A stretch of DNA of 64,000 nucleotides from a bacterium. Its GTDB lineage: Bacteria > Planctomycetota > Planctomycetia > Isosphaerales > Isosphaeraceae. Location: NCBI GenBank assembly GCA_016125085.1, contig WGMM01000002.1, positions 186,001-250,000 of the forward strand, written 5' to 3'. The stretch's first letter is position 1; each line of letters opens with the position of its first letter. The notes under the pieces are model-generated. The model was not told the DNA's origin. It did no database searches and was given only the letters and a program-made list of their open reading frames with translations. The translations under genes and the position numbers were made by a program. Shown here one piece after another: positions 27,309-36,303 of the stretch.

Positions 27309-28742
27309 ATGTCTCGTCCTGGCTTCTGGTTCACCGCGACACTGCCGACGGCAATCGCACTTATCCACGCACCGCTGCCTTCGATTCAGGCACAGGGCGT
27401 GCCTCAGAACAAGCAGGAAGCCGTTCTGATCGTCGATGGCGTGGTCAAGGAAGTCTTCCGCAGCGCCCGGCAAAGTCAGGCGGACATTCTCGTCGAAATC
27501 GCAGTGGACGACGCCCGCGTCGGCCCGCAATCGCGCAATCGCGGCCGGGTGCTCGTGCCCGCACCCGACGAACGGATTTACGTCCACCTTCAGGAACTTC
27601 CCGGCGGCCTCGGCCATCGTCAGCCCCCGGCGGAGCGTACGAAGATTCGGGCGTTTCTCTATCCTCGCAATCAGGGCGGCTGGGTCGGATCGTTCCCGGA
27701 CTGGTTCGACGTGACTTCGAACGAACTCGCCCCCGCAAGCCCCGACGACCCCGCCCCGGCCGCGGGCGGTGCGCCGGAAGTCGCTGGCGGTCAGTCCATG
27801 CCCCGGCCCGCGGGTGCTCTGGAGACGCTCGGCGTCGGTGGCGACATCATCAATGCCGGCGGCGACCGGATCGTTGTCCGGATCACGTCCGTCAAGCCGG
27901 ATGGACCTGGCGCCGCAGCCGGATTCGAAGTCGGCGACGTGATCATCGGCGCCGCCAATTCGCCGCTGACGAGCCTCGAAGACCTGGCCGAACTGATGCG
28001 AGACAACGCCCCAGTGGTGCCGATGATCATCGTCGGCAAGGGTGAGCAGCGTGCCACGGAAGTGAAAGTCAACCTGGGCGGAAAAGTCGTCGCAGGCCGA
28101 GTACCCGCCGACTCTGGCCGGCCCACCCCTGCCCCGCCGGTCGAGCCGGTTCCGGCGAATCCGGGTGGTGCGGTGGAACGTCTGGGCGCGACCCTCGAAA
28201 GCGTGCCCGTCAACGGCAAGCCCGGCTGGAAAGTGACCGGCCTGACTCCGGGCGGCCCGGCTCAGGAGGCCGGCTTTGAGCTCGGCGACCTGATCGTTGG
28301 CATCGACGGCAGGGTCGTGGCGGATCTGGCCAGCCTGAACCGCGTTCTGGCCCAGGCTGGCGGCCAGGCCACACTGACGGTGCGCGACGTGCGTTCCGGC
28401 AAAAGCGTGCCCGTGAAAGTTGCGCTCGGTACCGCGCCTGGAGCTGCGGCCCCTGTCAACCGTCCGAACCTCGCACCCACTGTGACCGGCCCGCTGGGAA
28501 TCACGGTCGAGTCGGTCGATTTTCAGGAGATCCCGACATTACGAATTTCTCAAGTCGATCGCAGCAGCGCGGCTGATCGAGCGGGCCTGAAGGTCGGTGA
28601 CATTGTCGAAGCCGTCAACGACACCATCGTTTTCAATCCGGAAGAGTTTGAAAGCATCGTGAACCAGTCGCGCGGCTCCGTCGAGCTGATCCTGAAAAAA
28701 GGCAACAACCGGCAGAAAGTTCAGGTTCCGTTCGGCAGATGA
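27309..28742 (+). CDS. Secreted protein with three PDZ domains, no protease
   Basis: A 477-aa protein: a signal peptide (to about residue 29, SIQAQ), an N-terminal beta-domain (35-135) with a Pro/Ala linker, then three PDZ domains at about 186-258, 293-373 and 395-474. Each carries the carboxylate-loop region and the GD(V/L/I)I/V turn (FEVGDVIIGA, FELGDLIVGI, LKVGDIVEAV). No serine-protease domain precedes them, unlike DegP/HtrA. It is likely a periplasmic or surface scaffold binding C-termini of partner proteins. The start was moved to ATG 27309; the frame's first ATG lies inside aroA. It is followed by a strong terminator. Confidence 0.82.
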   Translation: MSRPGFWFTATLPTAIALIHAPLPSIQAQGVPQNKQEAVLIVDGVVKEVFRSARQSQADILVEIAVDDARVGPQSRNRGRVLVPAPDERIYVHLQELPGGLGHRQPPAERTKIRAFLYPRNQGGWVGSFPDWFDVTSNELAPASPDDPAPAAGGAPEVAGGQSMPRPAGALETLGVGGDIINAGGDRIVVRITSVKPDGPGAAAGFEVGDVIIGAANSPLTSLEDLAELMRDNAPVVPMIIVGKGEQRATEVKVNLGGKVVAGRVPADSGRPTPAPPVEPVPANPGGAVERLGATLESVPVNGKPGWKVTGLTPGGPAQEAGFELGDLIVGIDGRVVADLASLNRVLAQAGGQATLTVRDVRSGKSVPVKVALGTAPGAAAPVNRPNLAPTVTGPLGITVESVDFQEIPTLRISQVDRSSAADRAGLKVGDIVEAVNDTIVFNPEEFESIVNQSRGSVELILKKGNNRQKVQVPFGR

Positions 28743-28758
28743 AATAAGCGGCATCGTC

Positions 28759-28794
28759 CCCGGGATAAAGCGAAAGGCATCGCTTTTTCCCGGG
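28759..28794 (+). terminator. Rho-independent terminator after PDZ gene
   Basis: A 14-bp stem CCCGGGATAAAGCG/CGCTTTTTCCCGGG with one mismatch and an 8-nt loop, beginning 17 bp after the stop at 28742. The T run lies inside the right arm instead of after it, so strength is uncertain. Confidence 0.6.
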
Positions 28795-28826
28795 CGAAAG
28801 CCGGCCTGAGAAAGCCCCGAGGTGGC

Positions 28827-29231
28827 ATGAAAAACAACGAGCGTGTCACTTACTTCCCCCAATATTTCCTGCTGCGAGAAGCAATACGCTCGTTGAGTTA
28901 CGCCATTCGGCCACATCCCTACACCTTCGCCGCTGGCGAGAGAAAGCGTGCTTTCGTATTCTCGATCTGGGGCATTTTCTGGATCGGGCTGATTCCTCTC
29001 GTGCTTACGTTCGGTCGATTCAGGTTCATGGTGAACGACCTCGCCGGCAAATTCGGCCAGATGCCGCTTTCCCAGTGGCCTGGTGCTGAGGCCTTCAGAG
29101 TGATCGCACTGTCGCTTTTCGCCTGGCTGGTCAGTTTCCTGGGCACTCCGTTTTACACCTTGACTTCGAAACCTTTCCTCACGAAATCCAATCCGGGTGA
29201 TTCGCGTTCGGATGAAATTACGCCTGATTAG
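28827..29231 (+). CDS. Hypothetical membrane protein, two TM helices
   Basis: A 134-aa product with helices at about 43-62 (AFVFSIWGIFWIGLIPLVLTF) and 90-108 (VIALSLFAWLVSFLGTPFY), separated by a polar loop. Both termini are charged and probably cytoplasmic. No family recognised. It starts 32 bp after the terminator of the PDZ gene, so it needs its own promoter or partial readthrough. Confidence 0.6.
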   Translation: MKNNERVTYFPQYFLLREAIRSLSYAIRPHPYTFAAGERKRAFVFSIWGIFWIGLIPLVLTFGRFRFMVNDLAGKFGQMPLSQWPGAEAFRVIALSLFAWLVSFLGTPFYTLTSKPFLTKSNPGDSRSDEITPD

Positions 29232-29524
29232 GCAGAGCCATGCCTGATCAAGACCGATTGCTTATTTCGGCCGTTTGCGACAATTAATTTCGAATCGAAC
29301 AATTGCGAATTCGGTATCGTAACGGATTCGTCAGCAAGGTGTTTTGAGCTTCTCTTCCCGAACGGGAAAATCCGGCATGTTCCGCTTCGACCCACATGGT
29401 GCGAATCCGAATCATTCGAGTCGAAGTCACTGACCGGATTGAGGTAAGCACGTTACACTATTCCGGAAATCCAATCTCCGGGGCTCTGCCCGAAATGCCA
29501 ATCGATAAAGGGAATGCGCATCCG

Positions 29525-31828
29525 ATGAGCAACGAAAATCCGTCTGGTCGTATCAGGGAGCGACAAAGTCCGAAACGCGGGAAAGCTCGAATTTCGGTCG
29601 AGGGTCTCGAAATTCGATCGCTCATGACGGTCAATGTCGCCGATGCTCCCTGGGTTCAGGCCGTCAACGTGCCGCCTCCTCGCACGTTCGGCACGAATCA
29701 GGCGATCTCGTTCGTACTGAAGTTCGACGAACGTGTGAATGTCGACCCGGACGCCGTGATTCCGGTCGAAGTCGGTATCGGACGCCGGGAAGCCGCCTAT
29801 GTTTCCGGCAGCGGCACCCGTTCGATCGTCTTTCGGATGCTCGTCACGGATAACGACATCGACACCGACGGCATTCGCCTCGGCAGAAAGGACGACACCA
29901 CCGGCTTCTACGATTTCGACTTCGGCGGCAGCGTGCGAAGCCTCGGCGGCCAGGCGGCCAGCGACGCCATTCCGCGCGTGCGGACCGGCCACCTGAAAGT
30001 GGACGGCACGGGCCCGCAGATCGTCGAAATCGGCGATTTCGTCACCCACGGCAATCGTCTTTCGGTCGTGGCGCAATTCGACAGACCTGTCGCTGTGAGA
30101 AACAGTGGGGACGCTCAGGCAGCGGCTTTACCGACGATCAAGGCAACCGTCGACGGCCAGGAAGTCGAGCTTCGATACGTTCGCGGCAGTAATGGGAACC
30201 GCCCCTCACGGCTGGCCAGATTCGTTTACATGGCCGACAGAAATCTGAACGGTGCCGAAGTCGCCCTTGTCGGCGAACCTGCCCGGGCCATCCAGGTGCC
30301 CGGCGAATCGGTCGTCCGCGACGCGTTCGGCAATGCGCTCGATTACGACCTGACTCGCTCTGGAGAAATCGTGATCGACGGCAAACACAGACCGGTCGAG
30401 GTCACCGGCGGTTCGTCCGTCACGGTCACCGAAACCGGCAGGGTCTCTGGTGATCTTGTGACCGAAAAGGGCGTGATTTACGGTAATGGCGACCTGATCA
30501 CGGTCGTCAACGATGGTGTCATCGATACCGTGCTCGGCAACAACGCGCCGGCGGTCTTCATCGAAGGATCGTTCGCGAAAGTCACCAATAATGGCGAAAT
30601 GCACCTGGGCGGGAACAATTCGCCCGGGATCGAAATTCGCGGCGACGATGCCGTCGTCGAGAATGCCGGCTACATTCACTCGGAAGTCGTCGGTCTGGCG
30701 GCAGCCGCCGACGAGCCTGGCCGCGATCTGGGCAATAACGAGGGCATTTCGGTCGTCGGCGACAGGTCGAAAGTCACTGTCATCGGCCGCTTCGAAGGTC
30801 GGGCCGGCAATGCTGAGTATGTGTCGATGTCGGGCGACGACCTGACGCTCATCGCCGCGGCCTCCGCCGAGACGTTCGGAGTTCAGTCCGAGATCTTTTC
30901 GATCTCGGGGCTGAAGAGTTCCGACCCGGCGCATCGCTTCACGGCCAGCGTTCAGGGGGAATACAAAACCCACGAACAGGAATCGGAATTCATCTCGATC
31001 ACGGCCCTGGGCGGCACGCTCAACGTGAACGCCAATTTCGAATCGGTCGGGAACGACTCGGAAGGCATATCGATCTCGGGCGGCGATATCGTTTCGACCA
31101 TCGCCGGATCGATTTCGACGCTCGGAGAAAATTCCGAGGGCGTCTCCCTCTCGGCACTTCCCGACGGCACCGGCGGCAACCTCACTTCGACGATTTCCGC
31201 TGAAATCCTCACAGGCGGAAAGAAAGCCGAAGGCATTTCGATCACGGCTCAGGGATCGACCCTGAACGTCTCTTCGGACATCACCACGAGAGGCGAAAAT
31301 TCGGAAGGAATTTCGGTCACCGGCAACGGGATCACGCTGAACATGACGGGCGGCTCGATCTCGACCAGCGGCTACGACTCCGAAGGAATCTCGATCACGG
31401 GCCTGGGAGTCTCCATGACTTCCGCAAATATCGATGGCGACATCCAGACCAGTGCTGCCGACTCCGAGGGTATCTCATTCAGTGGCGTTTCGATCGTTTC
31501 GAGAACGACCGGCAAGATCGTGACCGCCGGCGTGGGTTCCGAAGGCATCAGCATCATCGGCAACGACATCTATGTCGAGATCGACGGGTCCGTCGTCACC
31601 ACCGGAAGTGGTGCCCCGGGCATCCTGATCGACGGCAACAACATCACCGTTCTGATTACCGGTTCGATCTCGACCAGCGGGCCGGATTCGCCCGGCATTC
31701 TCGTCGCGGGCGGTTCGAACATCACGATCAATCGTGGACTGAACACTTCGGTGACAGCCGCTCAATCGGAGAAGTTATCGAACCCGAAAGGCGTGACGAT
31801 CGGCGGCGACTGGTCGCCCGACGTCTGA
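29525..31828 (+). CDS. Large surface protein with 25-residue beta-solenoid repeats
   Basis: A 767-aa protein. The N-terminus carries VEGLEIRSLMTVN (about 27-39), matching the LE-x-R-x-L-(L/M)-(S/T) motif common at N-termini of giant planctomycete surface proteins, instead of a classical signal peptide. A beta-sandwich-like region follows (to about 310). After that come repeats of about 25 residues built on x-SEGI-S-I-x-G ... x-I-S-T-x-G. Successive EG(I/V) or PGI anchors at 31061, 31136, 31229, 31304, 31382, 31466, 31541, 31616 and 31691 are 75, 93, 75, 78, 84, 75, 75 and 75 nt apart. It is probably an extended beta-helix on the cell surface; ligand unknown. ATG 29525 is preferred over the frame's first ATG at 29396. 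Confidence 0.72.
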   Translation: MSNENPSGRIRERQSPKRGKARISVEGLEIRSLMTVNVADAPWVQAVNVPPPRTFGTNQAISFVLKFDERVNVDPDAVIPVEVGIGRREAAYVSGSGTRSIVFRMLVTDNDIDTDGIRLGRKDDTTGFYDFDFGGSVRSLGGQAASDAIPRVRTGHLKVDGTGPQIVEIGDFVTHGNRLSVVAQFDRPVAVRNSGDAQAAALPTIKATVDGQEVELRYVRGSNGNRPSRLARFVYMADRNLNGAEVALVGEPARAIQVPGESVVRDAFGNALDYDLTRSGEIVIDGKHRPVEVTGGSSVTVTETGRVSGDLVTEKGVIYGNGDLITVVNDGVIDTVLGNNAPAVFIEGSFAKVTNNGEMHLGGNNSPGIEIRGDDAVVENAGYIHSEVVGLAAAADEPGRDLGNNEGISVVGDRSKVTVIGRFEGRAGNAEYVSMSGDDLTLIAAASAETFGVQSEIFSISGLKSSDPAHRFTASVQGEYKTHEQESEFISITALGGTLNVNANFESVGNDSEGISISGGDIVSTIAGSISTLGENSEGVSLSALPDGTGGNLTSTISAEILTGGKKAEGISITAQGSTLNVSSDITTRGENSEGISVTGNGITLNMTGGSISTSGYDSEGISITGLGVSMTSANIDGDIQTSAADSEGISFSGVSIVSRTTGKIVTAGVGSEGISIIGNDIYVEIDGSVVTTGSGAPGILIDGNNITVLITGSISTSGPDSPGILVAGGSNITINRGLNTSVTAAQSEKLSNPKGVTIGGDWSPDV

Positions 31829-31842
31829 TCCGAGCACGAAAG

Positions 31843-31873
31843 AACCCGCGGCGTCCCTTACGCCGCGGGTTTT
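31843..31873. terminator. Bidirectional terminator between convergent genes
   Basis: A perfect 11-bp stem AACCCGCGGCG/CGCCGCGGGTT with a 7-nt loop, followed on the plus strand by TTTT and preceded by AA on the other. It lies between the stops of the solenoid gene (31828) and the EEP gene (31893). Confidence 0.8.
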
Positions 31874-31892
31874 GCGATCATGCCCGCGATCG

Positions 31893-32618
31893 TCATCCTC
31901 CGATTTCGAATTCGGCCACCAGCGGAAGATGGTCGGACGCCTCTCGTGCCAGACGGAACCGGGGCACATGGGCATGAATTCGGGCGACTCCGCGCCGCAC
32001 GAAGATTTTGTCCAGCGAGGCCACGGGCATCCAGGCGGGGAACGACCGGCAGCGGACGACAGGCAGGCTCGCCTGCCAGAATCCGCCTGATGCCAGCGTC
32101 TTGCGCAGCAGCCGATTGCCCCAGTCGTTGGTGTCGCCGGCCACGATCATGGGCACTTCATTCCACATCGGTTCGTGGCTGTGTTCGAGGAACATGCGTG
32201 CCTGCATCACCTGTTCGGCATGCGTGAGCCCGAGATGCCAGTTGGCCAGAGCCATCGGGCCATGAGGCGTGGCGATGCGCGCGATCTGAAGGCCACGCGG
32301 CTTCCGCCGACCGATACGAAGGGAGTGCTGCCGGCTGATCTCAAGCGGCCAGCGTGACAGGATCAGGTTGCCGTAGCCGCCTGATCTGCCGACCGGAACG
32401 TTCAGCTGAAAGAGCGAATGAAATCCGAAATGATCGGCCAGCATCGCAGGCTGGTCGTGCAGCGATGATCGCGGTACATGACTGTCGACTTCCTGGAGGC
32501 AGACGAGGTCAGGGCCAATCGATTCGATCACGCCAAGAATTCGGCCCAGATCGTATCGCCGGTCACGCCCGCCGATCCCTTTATGAATGTTATACGTCAG
32601 TAACCTGATGCGTTTCAT
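31893..32618 (-). CDS. Endonuclease/exonuclease/phosphatase (EEP) family hydrolase, YbhP-like
   Basis: A 241-aa metal-dependent phosphoesterase of the DNase I/EEP fold. The site residues are visible in order: N10 in LLTYNIHKGIGG, E43 in VCLQEVDSHVP, the ANWHLGLTHAEQ block, the GDTNDWG Asp/Asn pair, and the closing SDHLPLVAEFEI His. Its start (ATG 32618) overlaps the end of the K+/H+-exchange-like gene by 29 bp, and cardiolipin synthase is further upstream in the same operon. A lipid or nucleic-acid phosphodiester substrate is possible. The E. coli relative ybhP also lies next to the cardiolipin synthase gene ybhO (clsB), which supports the family call. Confidence 0.88.
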   Translation of the reverse strand: MKRIRLLTYNIHKGIGGRDRRYDLGRILGVIESIGPDLVCLQEVDSHVPRSSLHDQPAMLADHFGFHSLFQLNVPVGRSGGYGNLILSRWPLEISRQHSLRIGRRKPRGLQIARIATPHGPMALANWHLGLTHAEQVMQARMFLEHSHEPMWNEVPMIVAGDTNDWGNRLLRKTLASGGFWQASLPVVRCRSFPAWMPVASLDKIFVRRGVARIHAHVPRFRLAREASDHLPLVAEFEIGG

Positions 32619-33180
32619 GGCCGATGCTCGCGCTGGTCAGGGGCTCCTGGCTCTCGTCATTCGGACGGTGGGCCTGCCGCTTCACTTCCACTTCGATCAC
32701 GCCTGATCGTATCCGCTTGAGCCCTTTCACGATACGCCAGTGATGCCAGGCGAGATACGCCAGCGGAATTCCGACGATATTAGGACCCGGCAGAATGGTC
32801 AGGACCATTGCAGGCAGCACGGCAAGACCGGCCACGATCATTCTGCGAGAGTGACGTGTCTGCCGCGTTTTCCAGTATTCGTCCAGTAATTTTCCGAACT
32901 GGTCAGAGGTGGTGGTCCCTTCTTCGATGACGATTTCGAGACGATCGGTCCGATGTAGCCTGCGGAGCATGCGGATCTCGTCTTCATAGGCCCCTATCCG
33001 GCGGTCGACCCATCGTTTCAGCTTCAAGGCCAGCTCTGTCGCCCGGGAGTCGGGCAGACCGATATCGACAGTTTCTTCGACGTCATGGACCCGGGTCCAC
33101 TCGAGTTTCGTCAGGCCTGCGGTGCCTGACCTGAGATGCGCAGCGACCCGCAGTGGCGGCACTTCGTGAGAGCGTTTCAT
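32590..33180 (-). CDS. Membrane protein resembling mitochondrial K+/H+-exchange-related family
   Basis: A 196-aa protein with a charged N-terminal half (helices at about 48-80 and 92-110) and two hydrophobic helices at about 113-131 and 134-150 joined at LPGPNIVGIPLAYLAWHHW. This Pro-Gly-Pro-Asn turn with the following YxAWxHW(R) block resembles the Mit_KHE1 (YDL183C-like, K+/H+ exchange-related) domain of mitochondrial inner membranes. ATG 33180 overlaps the cardiolipin synthase stop (ATGA), and its end overlaps the EEP start, so all three are coupled. Family assignment is by recalled motif only; exchange activity is not shown for the bacterial members. Confidence 0.5.
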   Translation of the reverse strand: MKRSHEVPPLRVAAHLRSGTAGLTKLEWTRVHDVEETVDIGLPDSRATELALKLKRWVDRRIGAYEDEIRMLRRLHRTDRLEIVIEEGTTTSDQFGKLLDEYWKTRQTRHSRRMIVAGLAVLPAMVLTILPGPNIVGIPLAYLAWHHWRIVKGLKRIRSGVIEVEVKRQAHRPNDESQEPLTSASIGHETHQVTDV

Positions 33181-34646
33181 AGGAGTGGGGTGAATAACCT
33201 CGCGAATCCGTTTCGAAGTTCCTTCCATACGGGGCGTTCGCCAGTGGCCGGGCAATTCCAGAGGCTCGAGGACCGGATTTCATGATCCCAGTACGCCTCG
33301 AGCGTTTTCGCGAGCGTCTCGCTGTGACATTCCAGGTTGAATTCGAAATTCAGCCGCAGGCTTCGCGGATCCCAGTTCGAAGAACCGATCAGGGCCCAGC
33401 GGCTGTCCACGATCATCAGCTTCGAATGGTTGAAAGGCCTTCCATCGGCCCAGATGCGGCAGCCGAACTCCTGAGCCTTGCGGAGAAAGTCCTGTGAAGC
33501 CCATTCGACGATGGGACTGTTGGTCGGCGAGGGTACGAGCAGTTCCACCCGGACACCCCGCATGACGGCGATTTCGAGCGCCGACATGATATCCGCCGGC
33601 GGCAGGAAATAAGGCGTGACGATCCGCACGGACCGCTCCGCCGTGGCCAGGGCCGCGAGGATGAAATTCCTGGTCAGACGCTTGTCGGAATCGGGGCCGT
33701 CGGGAATCCCGCGGGCAAACATCGTACCTTCATCCCATCCGGAGATCGACCAGACGTCCGCATCGAAGTCCTCACCGGTCATGAACTGCCAGTCCTGCTC
33801 GAACGCCGCCAGCAAGTCGGCCAGAACCGGCCCGCGAAGCCTGAAATGGATGTCTTCCTTCGGCATGACGCCATCCGGCCGGATCTCGGGCCAGAATGCG
33901 ACGTCGATATTCATGCCGCCCGTGAATCCGACTTTGCCGTCGACCAGCAGTAGCTTGCGATGGTTTCTCAGGTTGGCGAACCGAAAGAACGGCAGCCCCA
34001 GCGAAGGCATGAACCGCCGCACGTTCAGGCCACGCCGCCGCAAAAGCCGATAAACGCTGCGGCCTCCATGGGTGGACCCCAGTGCGTCGATCAGAACCCG
34101 CACATCGACACCACGGCGGCTGGCGTTCTCCAGAGCGTCGGCGAAGCGCCGCCCGCAGACGTCATCCTTAAAAATATAGCTGGAAAGCGCGACCGATTTC
34201 TTCGCCGAATCGATTGCAGCCAGCATCGACGGATAAACCTGGGTGCCGTTGACGAGCAGTTCGACGTCGTCGCCGCAAAACAGCGTGTTGCCCAGAATAT
34301 GATCGCCCATCTTCCGCAGGGTCGGCATCGGCGGTTCGAGGCGGCGCGGGGGCTCGTCGTCCAGCTCGATCCTGGGTCTGACGGGCTTTCGGCGGCGGCG
34401 TTTGGACAGGATCGCCTCACCGCTGGCACGCTTGTCCCTGCGAATGACGTTCACGCCCACAAGCAGATAGATCAGACTGCCGATCAGGGGGTAACCGAGC
34501 CAGAACAAGCCCAGCCAACCCAGCGCCGTGCGGTTTTCGCCTCTTTTGAGCAGCACGTGGATCGTCGCCGCGATGGCTGCCACGACGCTCAGCCCTGCAA
34601 TCGCTTCGACGATCAGAATGTGCGTTTCGGTCAGAAACAATCGCAT
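33177..34646 (-). CDS. cls: Cardiolipin synthase (PLD superfamily)
   Basis: Cardiolipin synthase joins two phosphatidylglycerols. The 489-aa protein has two N-terminal TM helices (about 8-28, 38-60) of the PLDc_N type, and two HKD-type motifs, NHRKLLLVDGKVGFTGGMN and NHSKLMIVDSRWALIGSSNWDPRS. The first motif has Arg before Lys (H-R-K), as in Cls enzymes (HxK). ATG 34646 is chosen because the membrane segment starts there; 37 upstream codons in frame are Arg/Ser rich. It heads the three-gene minus-strand operon and is divergent from the aldo/keto reductase gene. ClsA-like by its membrane region; chain specificity unknown. Confidence 0.9.
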   Translation of the reverse strand: MRLFLTETHILIVEAIAGLSVVAAIAATIHVLLKRGENRTALGWLGLFWLGYPLIGSLIYLLVGVNVIRRDKRASGEAILSKRRRRKPVRPRIELDDEPPRRLEPPMPTLRKMGDHILGNTLFCGDDVELLVNGTQVYPSMLAAIDSAKKSVALSSYIFKDDVCGRRFADALENASRRGVDVRVLIDALGSTHGGRSVYRLLRRRGLNVRRFMPSLGLPFFRFANLRNHRKLLLVDGKVGFTGGMNIDVAFWPEIRPDGVMPKEDIHFRLRGPVLADLLAAFEQDWQFMTGEDFDADVWSISGWDEGTMFARGIPDGPDSDKRLTRNFILAALATAERSVRIVTPYFLPPADIMSALEIAVMRGVRVELLVPSPTNSPIVEWASQDFLRKAQEFGCRIWADGRPFNHSKLMIVDSRWALIGSSNWDPRSLRLNFEFNLECHSETLAKTLEAYWDHEIRSSSLWNCPATGERPVWKELRNGFARLFTPLL

Positions 34647-34979
34647 CCGGCAGTGAGACCCTGAAGACCGAATTCTCGATGACCAGGAAGCACGACATCC
34701 CGATCGCATTATCCGAATTCGTGGCGCATTTACAGAGTCACGAATTTTCGGCGACACGCAATTCTATACGACTTGCCAAACGTTGTTGCGCGATTTAGGA
34801 TAAGTTCTTCTCACGATGTCCGCATTGACCGGTTGGCCGTCGTGTTCCGCTCTTCTCACTCTTGCCGCAGATTTTCCGGTTTCTCCGGAACCGGAAACCC
34901 GCCGATCGGGAGCCGCAATCGTCGCGGTTTTCGCCCCTTTCGCTACGAACCGTCACGTACGAGTCGGAGGACCTTCCTC
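34647..34979. other. Divergent promoter region between cls and aldo/keto reductase
   Basis: A 333-bp spacer with no coding sequence. It holds a good plus-strand promoter candidate (34773-34801). The minus-strand promoter for the cls operon should be here too, but no hexamer pair was convincing. Confidence 0.5.
34773..34801 (+). promoter_or_regulatory. Candidate sigma-70-type promoter
   Basis: TTGCCA (34773-34778) and TAGGAT (34796-34801) are separated by exactly 17 bp, pointing toward the aldo/keto reductase gene, whose ATG lies about 170 bases downstream of the expected start site. Sequence-only prediction. Confidence 0.35.
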
Positions 34980-36209
34980 ATGAGTTGCCCAGGTTCCGGA
35001 AACGGCCATCGTCGCCAGTTCATCAAAACGACCACAGCGGCGACCGCCGCAGCCAGCGTCGCCACCACGGCCAGCGGCAAAGCCAAAGCCTATCAGCAGG
35101 ACAACGGTGCCCGCGGCGACGACGCCGTACCCCGCGCCACTCTGGGCCGCACCGGTGCCAGCGTCACCAAGCTCGGCATGGGAACCAGCTGGGCCCTGAG
35201 CCCAAGCTTCGTTCAGGCCGCACTTTACGCCGGCGTTCGCTATATCGACACGTCCGAATCGTACGAAAATACGAACTCCGAAAAAGTGCTCGGCCAGGTG
35301 CTCGAACGCACCAAGATGCGTGACAAGGTCTTCCTCGTCACCAAAAATTCGAAGAGCAAGGCCAGTGGCGACGACGCCCCCAAGGCCTACCGCGACCGGC
35401 TCGACGAAAGCCTTGCCCGGCTTCGCACCGATTATGTCGATGCCTACTACATGCACGGCGTCGGCGGCCCGAAAGAGCTTGATCAGCTGAAAGACCCGGG
35501 CGTCAAAAAAGCCTTCGAAGAACTGAAGAAAGCCGGCAAGATCAAATACGCCGGGTTCTCGTGCCACGACGCCCTGCTGGTCGAGTTCATCAACGCCGCC
35601 GTTGACTGCGGCTGGGTCGACCAGATCATGCTGAAGTACAACTTCCGCGACAAGATCGACGCCGCCGGCCTCGAAAAAGCCCTTGACCGGGCCCACAAGG
35701 CCAACATCGGCCTGATCGCCATGAAGACCCAGGGCGGAGCCGAAGTCAGCTACCCGGACCGCCACGCGGACTATGTCCAGAAGGGCTTCAAGAAGGAAGT
35801 CGCCGCCATCAAGACGGTCTGGGCCGACCCGCGGATGCAGGTCGTGGTGAGCGAAATGACCACCCTGAGCGACCTGCGCGAAAACGTCGCAGCCAGCCGC
35901 CAGCCCCTTACCGCCATGGAGTCGAAGCTCCTTGAGCAATACCGGGCGAGCACGGCCAATCTTTATTGCCACGGCTGCGGCCACCTGTGCGAAACGGCCT
36001 CGAAGGGGGTCAAGGTTTCCGAAGTCATGCGCTACCTGCGCTACTACGAAGCCTACGGCAAACGCCAGAACGCCCGGGCTCTCTACCAGGCCCTGCCGGC
36101 CGAAGCCCGCATGATGGCCGACCTGGAAGTCGACAAGCTCGACGCCGCATGCCCCCACGGCCTGCCTGTCGGCGACCTGCTCAAGAAGGCAGACCGCCTG
36201 CTGTCCTGA
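34980..36209 (+). CDS. Tat-exported aldo/keto reductase with C-terminal cysteine motif
   Basis: A 409-aa oxidoreductase. The leader GHRRQFIKTTTAATAAAS is a twin-arginine signal. The AKR barrel shows the catalytic tetrad D90 and Y95 (YIDTSESY), K122 (VFLVTKNS) and H159 (YYMHGVGG), plus LRTDYVDAY. The C-terminus carries YCHGCGHLC (about 348-356) and a later ACPHGLPVGDL, the Cys spacing used by AKRs with a ferredoxin-like 4Fe-4S tail. Cofactor-loaded export fits the Tat leader. ATG 34980 is preferred because it places the RR pair at residues 11-12. It is followed by a strong terminator, so transcribed alone. Natural substrate unknown. Confidence 0.85.
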   Translation: MSCPGSGNGHRRQFIKTTTAATAAASVATTASGKAKAYQQDNGARGDDAVPRATLGRTGASVTKLGMGTSWALSPSFVQAALYAGVRYIDTSESYENTNSEKVLGQVLERTKMRDKVFLVTKNSKSKASGDDAPKAYRDRLDESLARLRTDYVDAYYMHGVGGPKELDQLKDPGVKKAFEELKKAGKIKYAGFSCHDALLVEFINAAVDCGWVDQIMLKYNFRDKIDAAGLEKALDRAHKANIGLIAMKTQGGAEVSYPDRHADYVQKGFKKEVAAIKTVWADPRMQVVVSEMTTLSDLRENVAASRQPLTAMESKLLEQYRASTANLYCHGCGHLCETASKGVKVSEVMRYLRYYEAYGKRQNARALYQALPAEARMMADLEVDKLDAACPHGLPVGDLLKKADRLLS

Positions 36210-36268
36210 TTCGGGCTTTTCGATTCGCTCACCAGAACTTTCTGACGTTCTGGCTTTCCGACCAATCC

Positions 36269-36303
36269 AGGAATTCCCGGCTCGCCGGGAATTCCTGTTT
36301 CGT
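36269..36303 (+). terminator. Rho-independent terminator after aldo/keto reductase
   Basis: A perfect 12-bp stem AGGAATTCCCGG/CCGGGAATTCCT with a CTCG tetraloop, followed by GTTTCGTTT. It lies 60 bp past the stop at 36209. Confidence 0.75.

Noticed and set aside
31060..31700. Regular 75-nt spacing as a CRISPR array
   Set aside because: The spacing comes from a coding repeat of 25 codons with degenerate DNA sequence and an open frame; there are no constant repeats with unique spacers.
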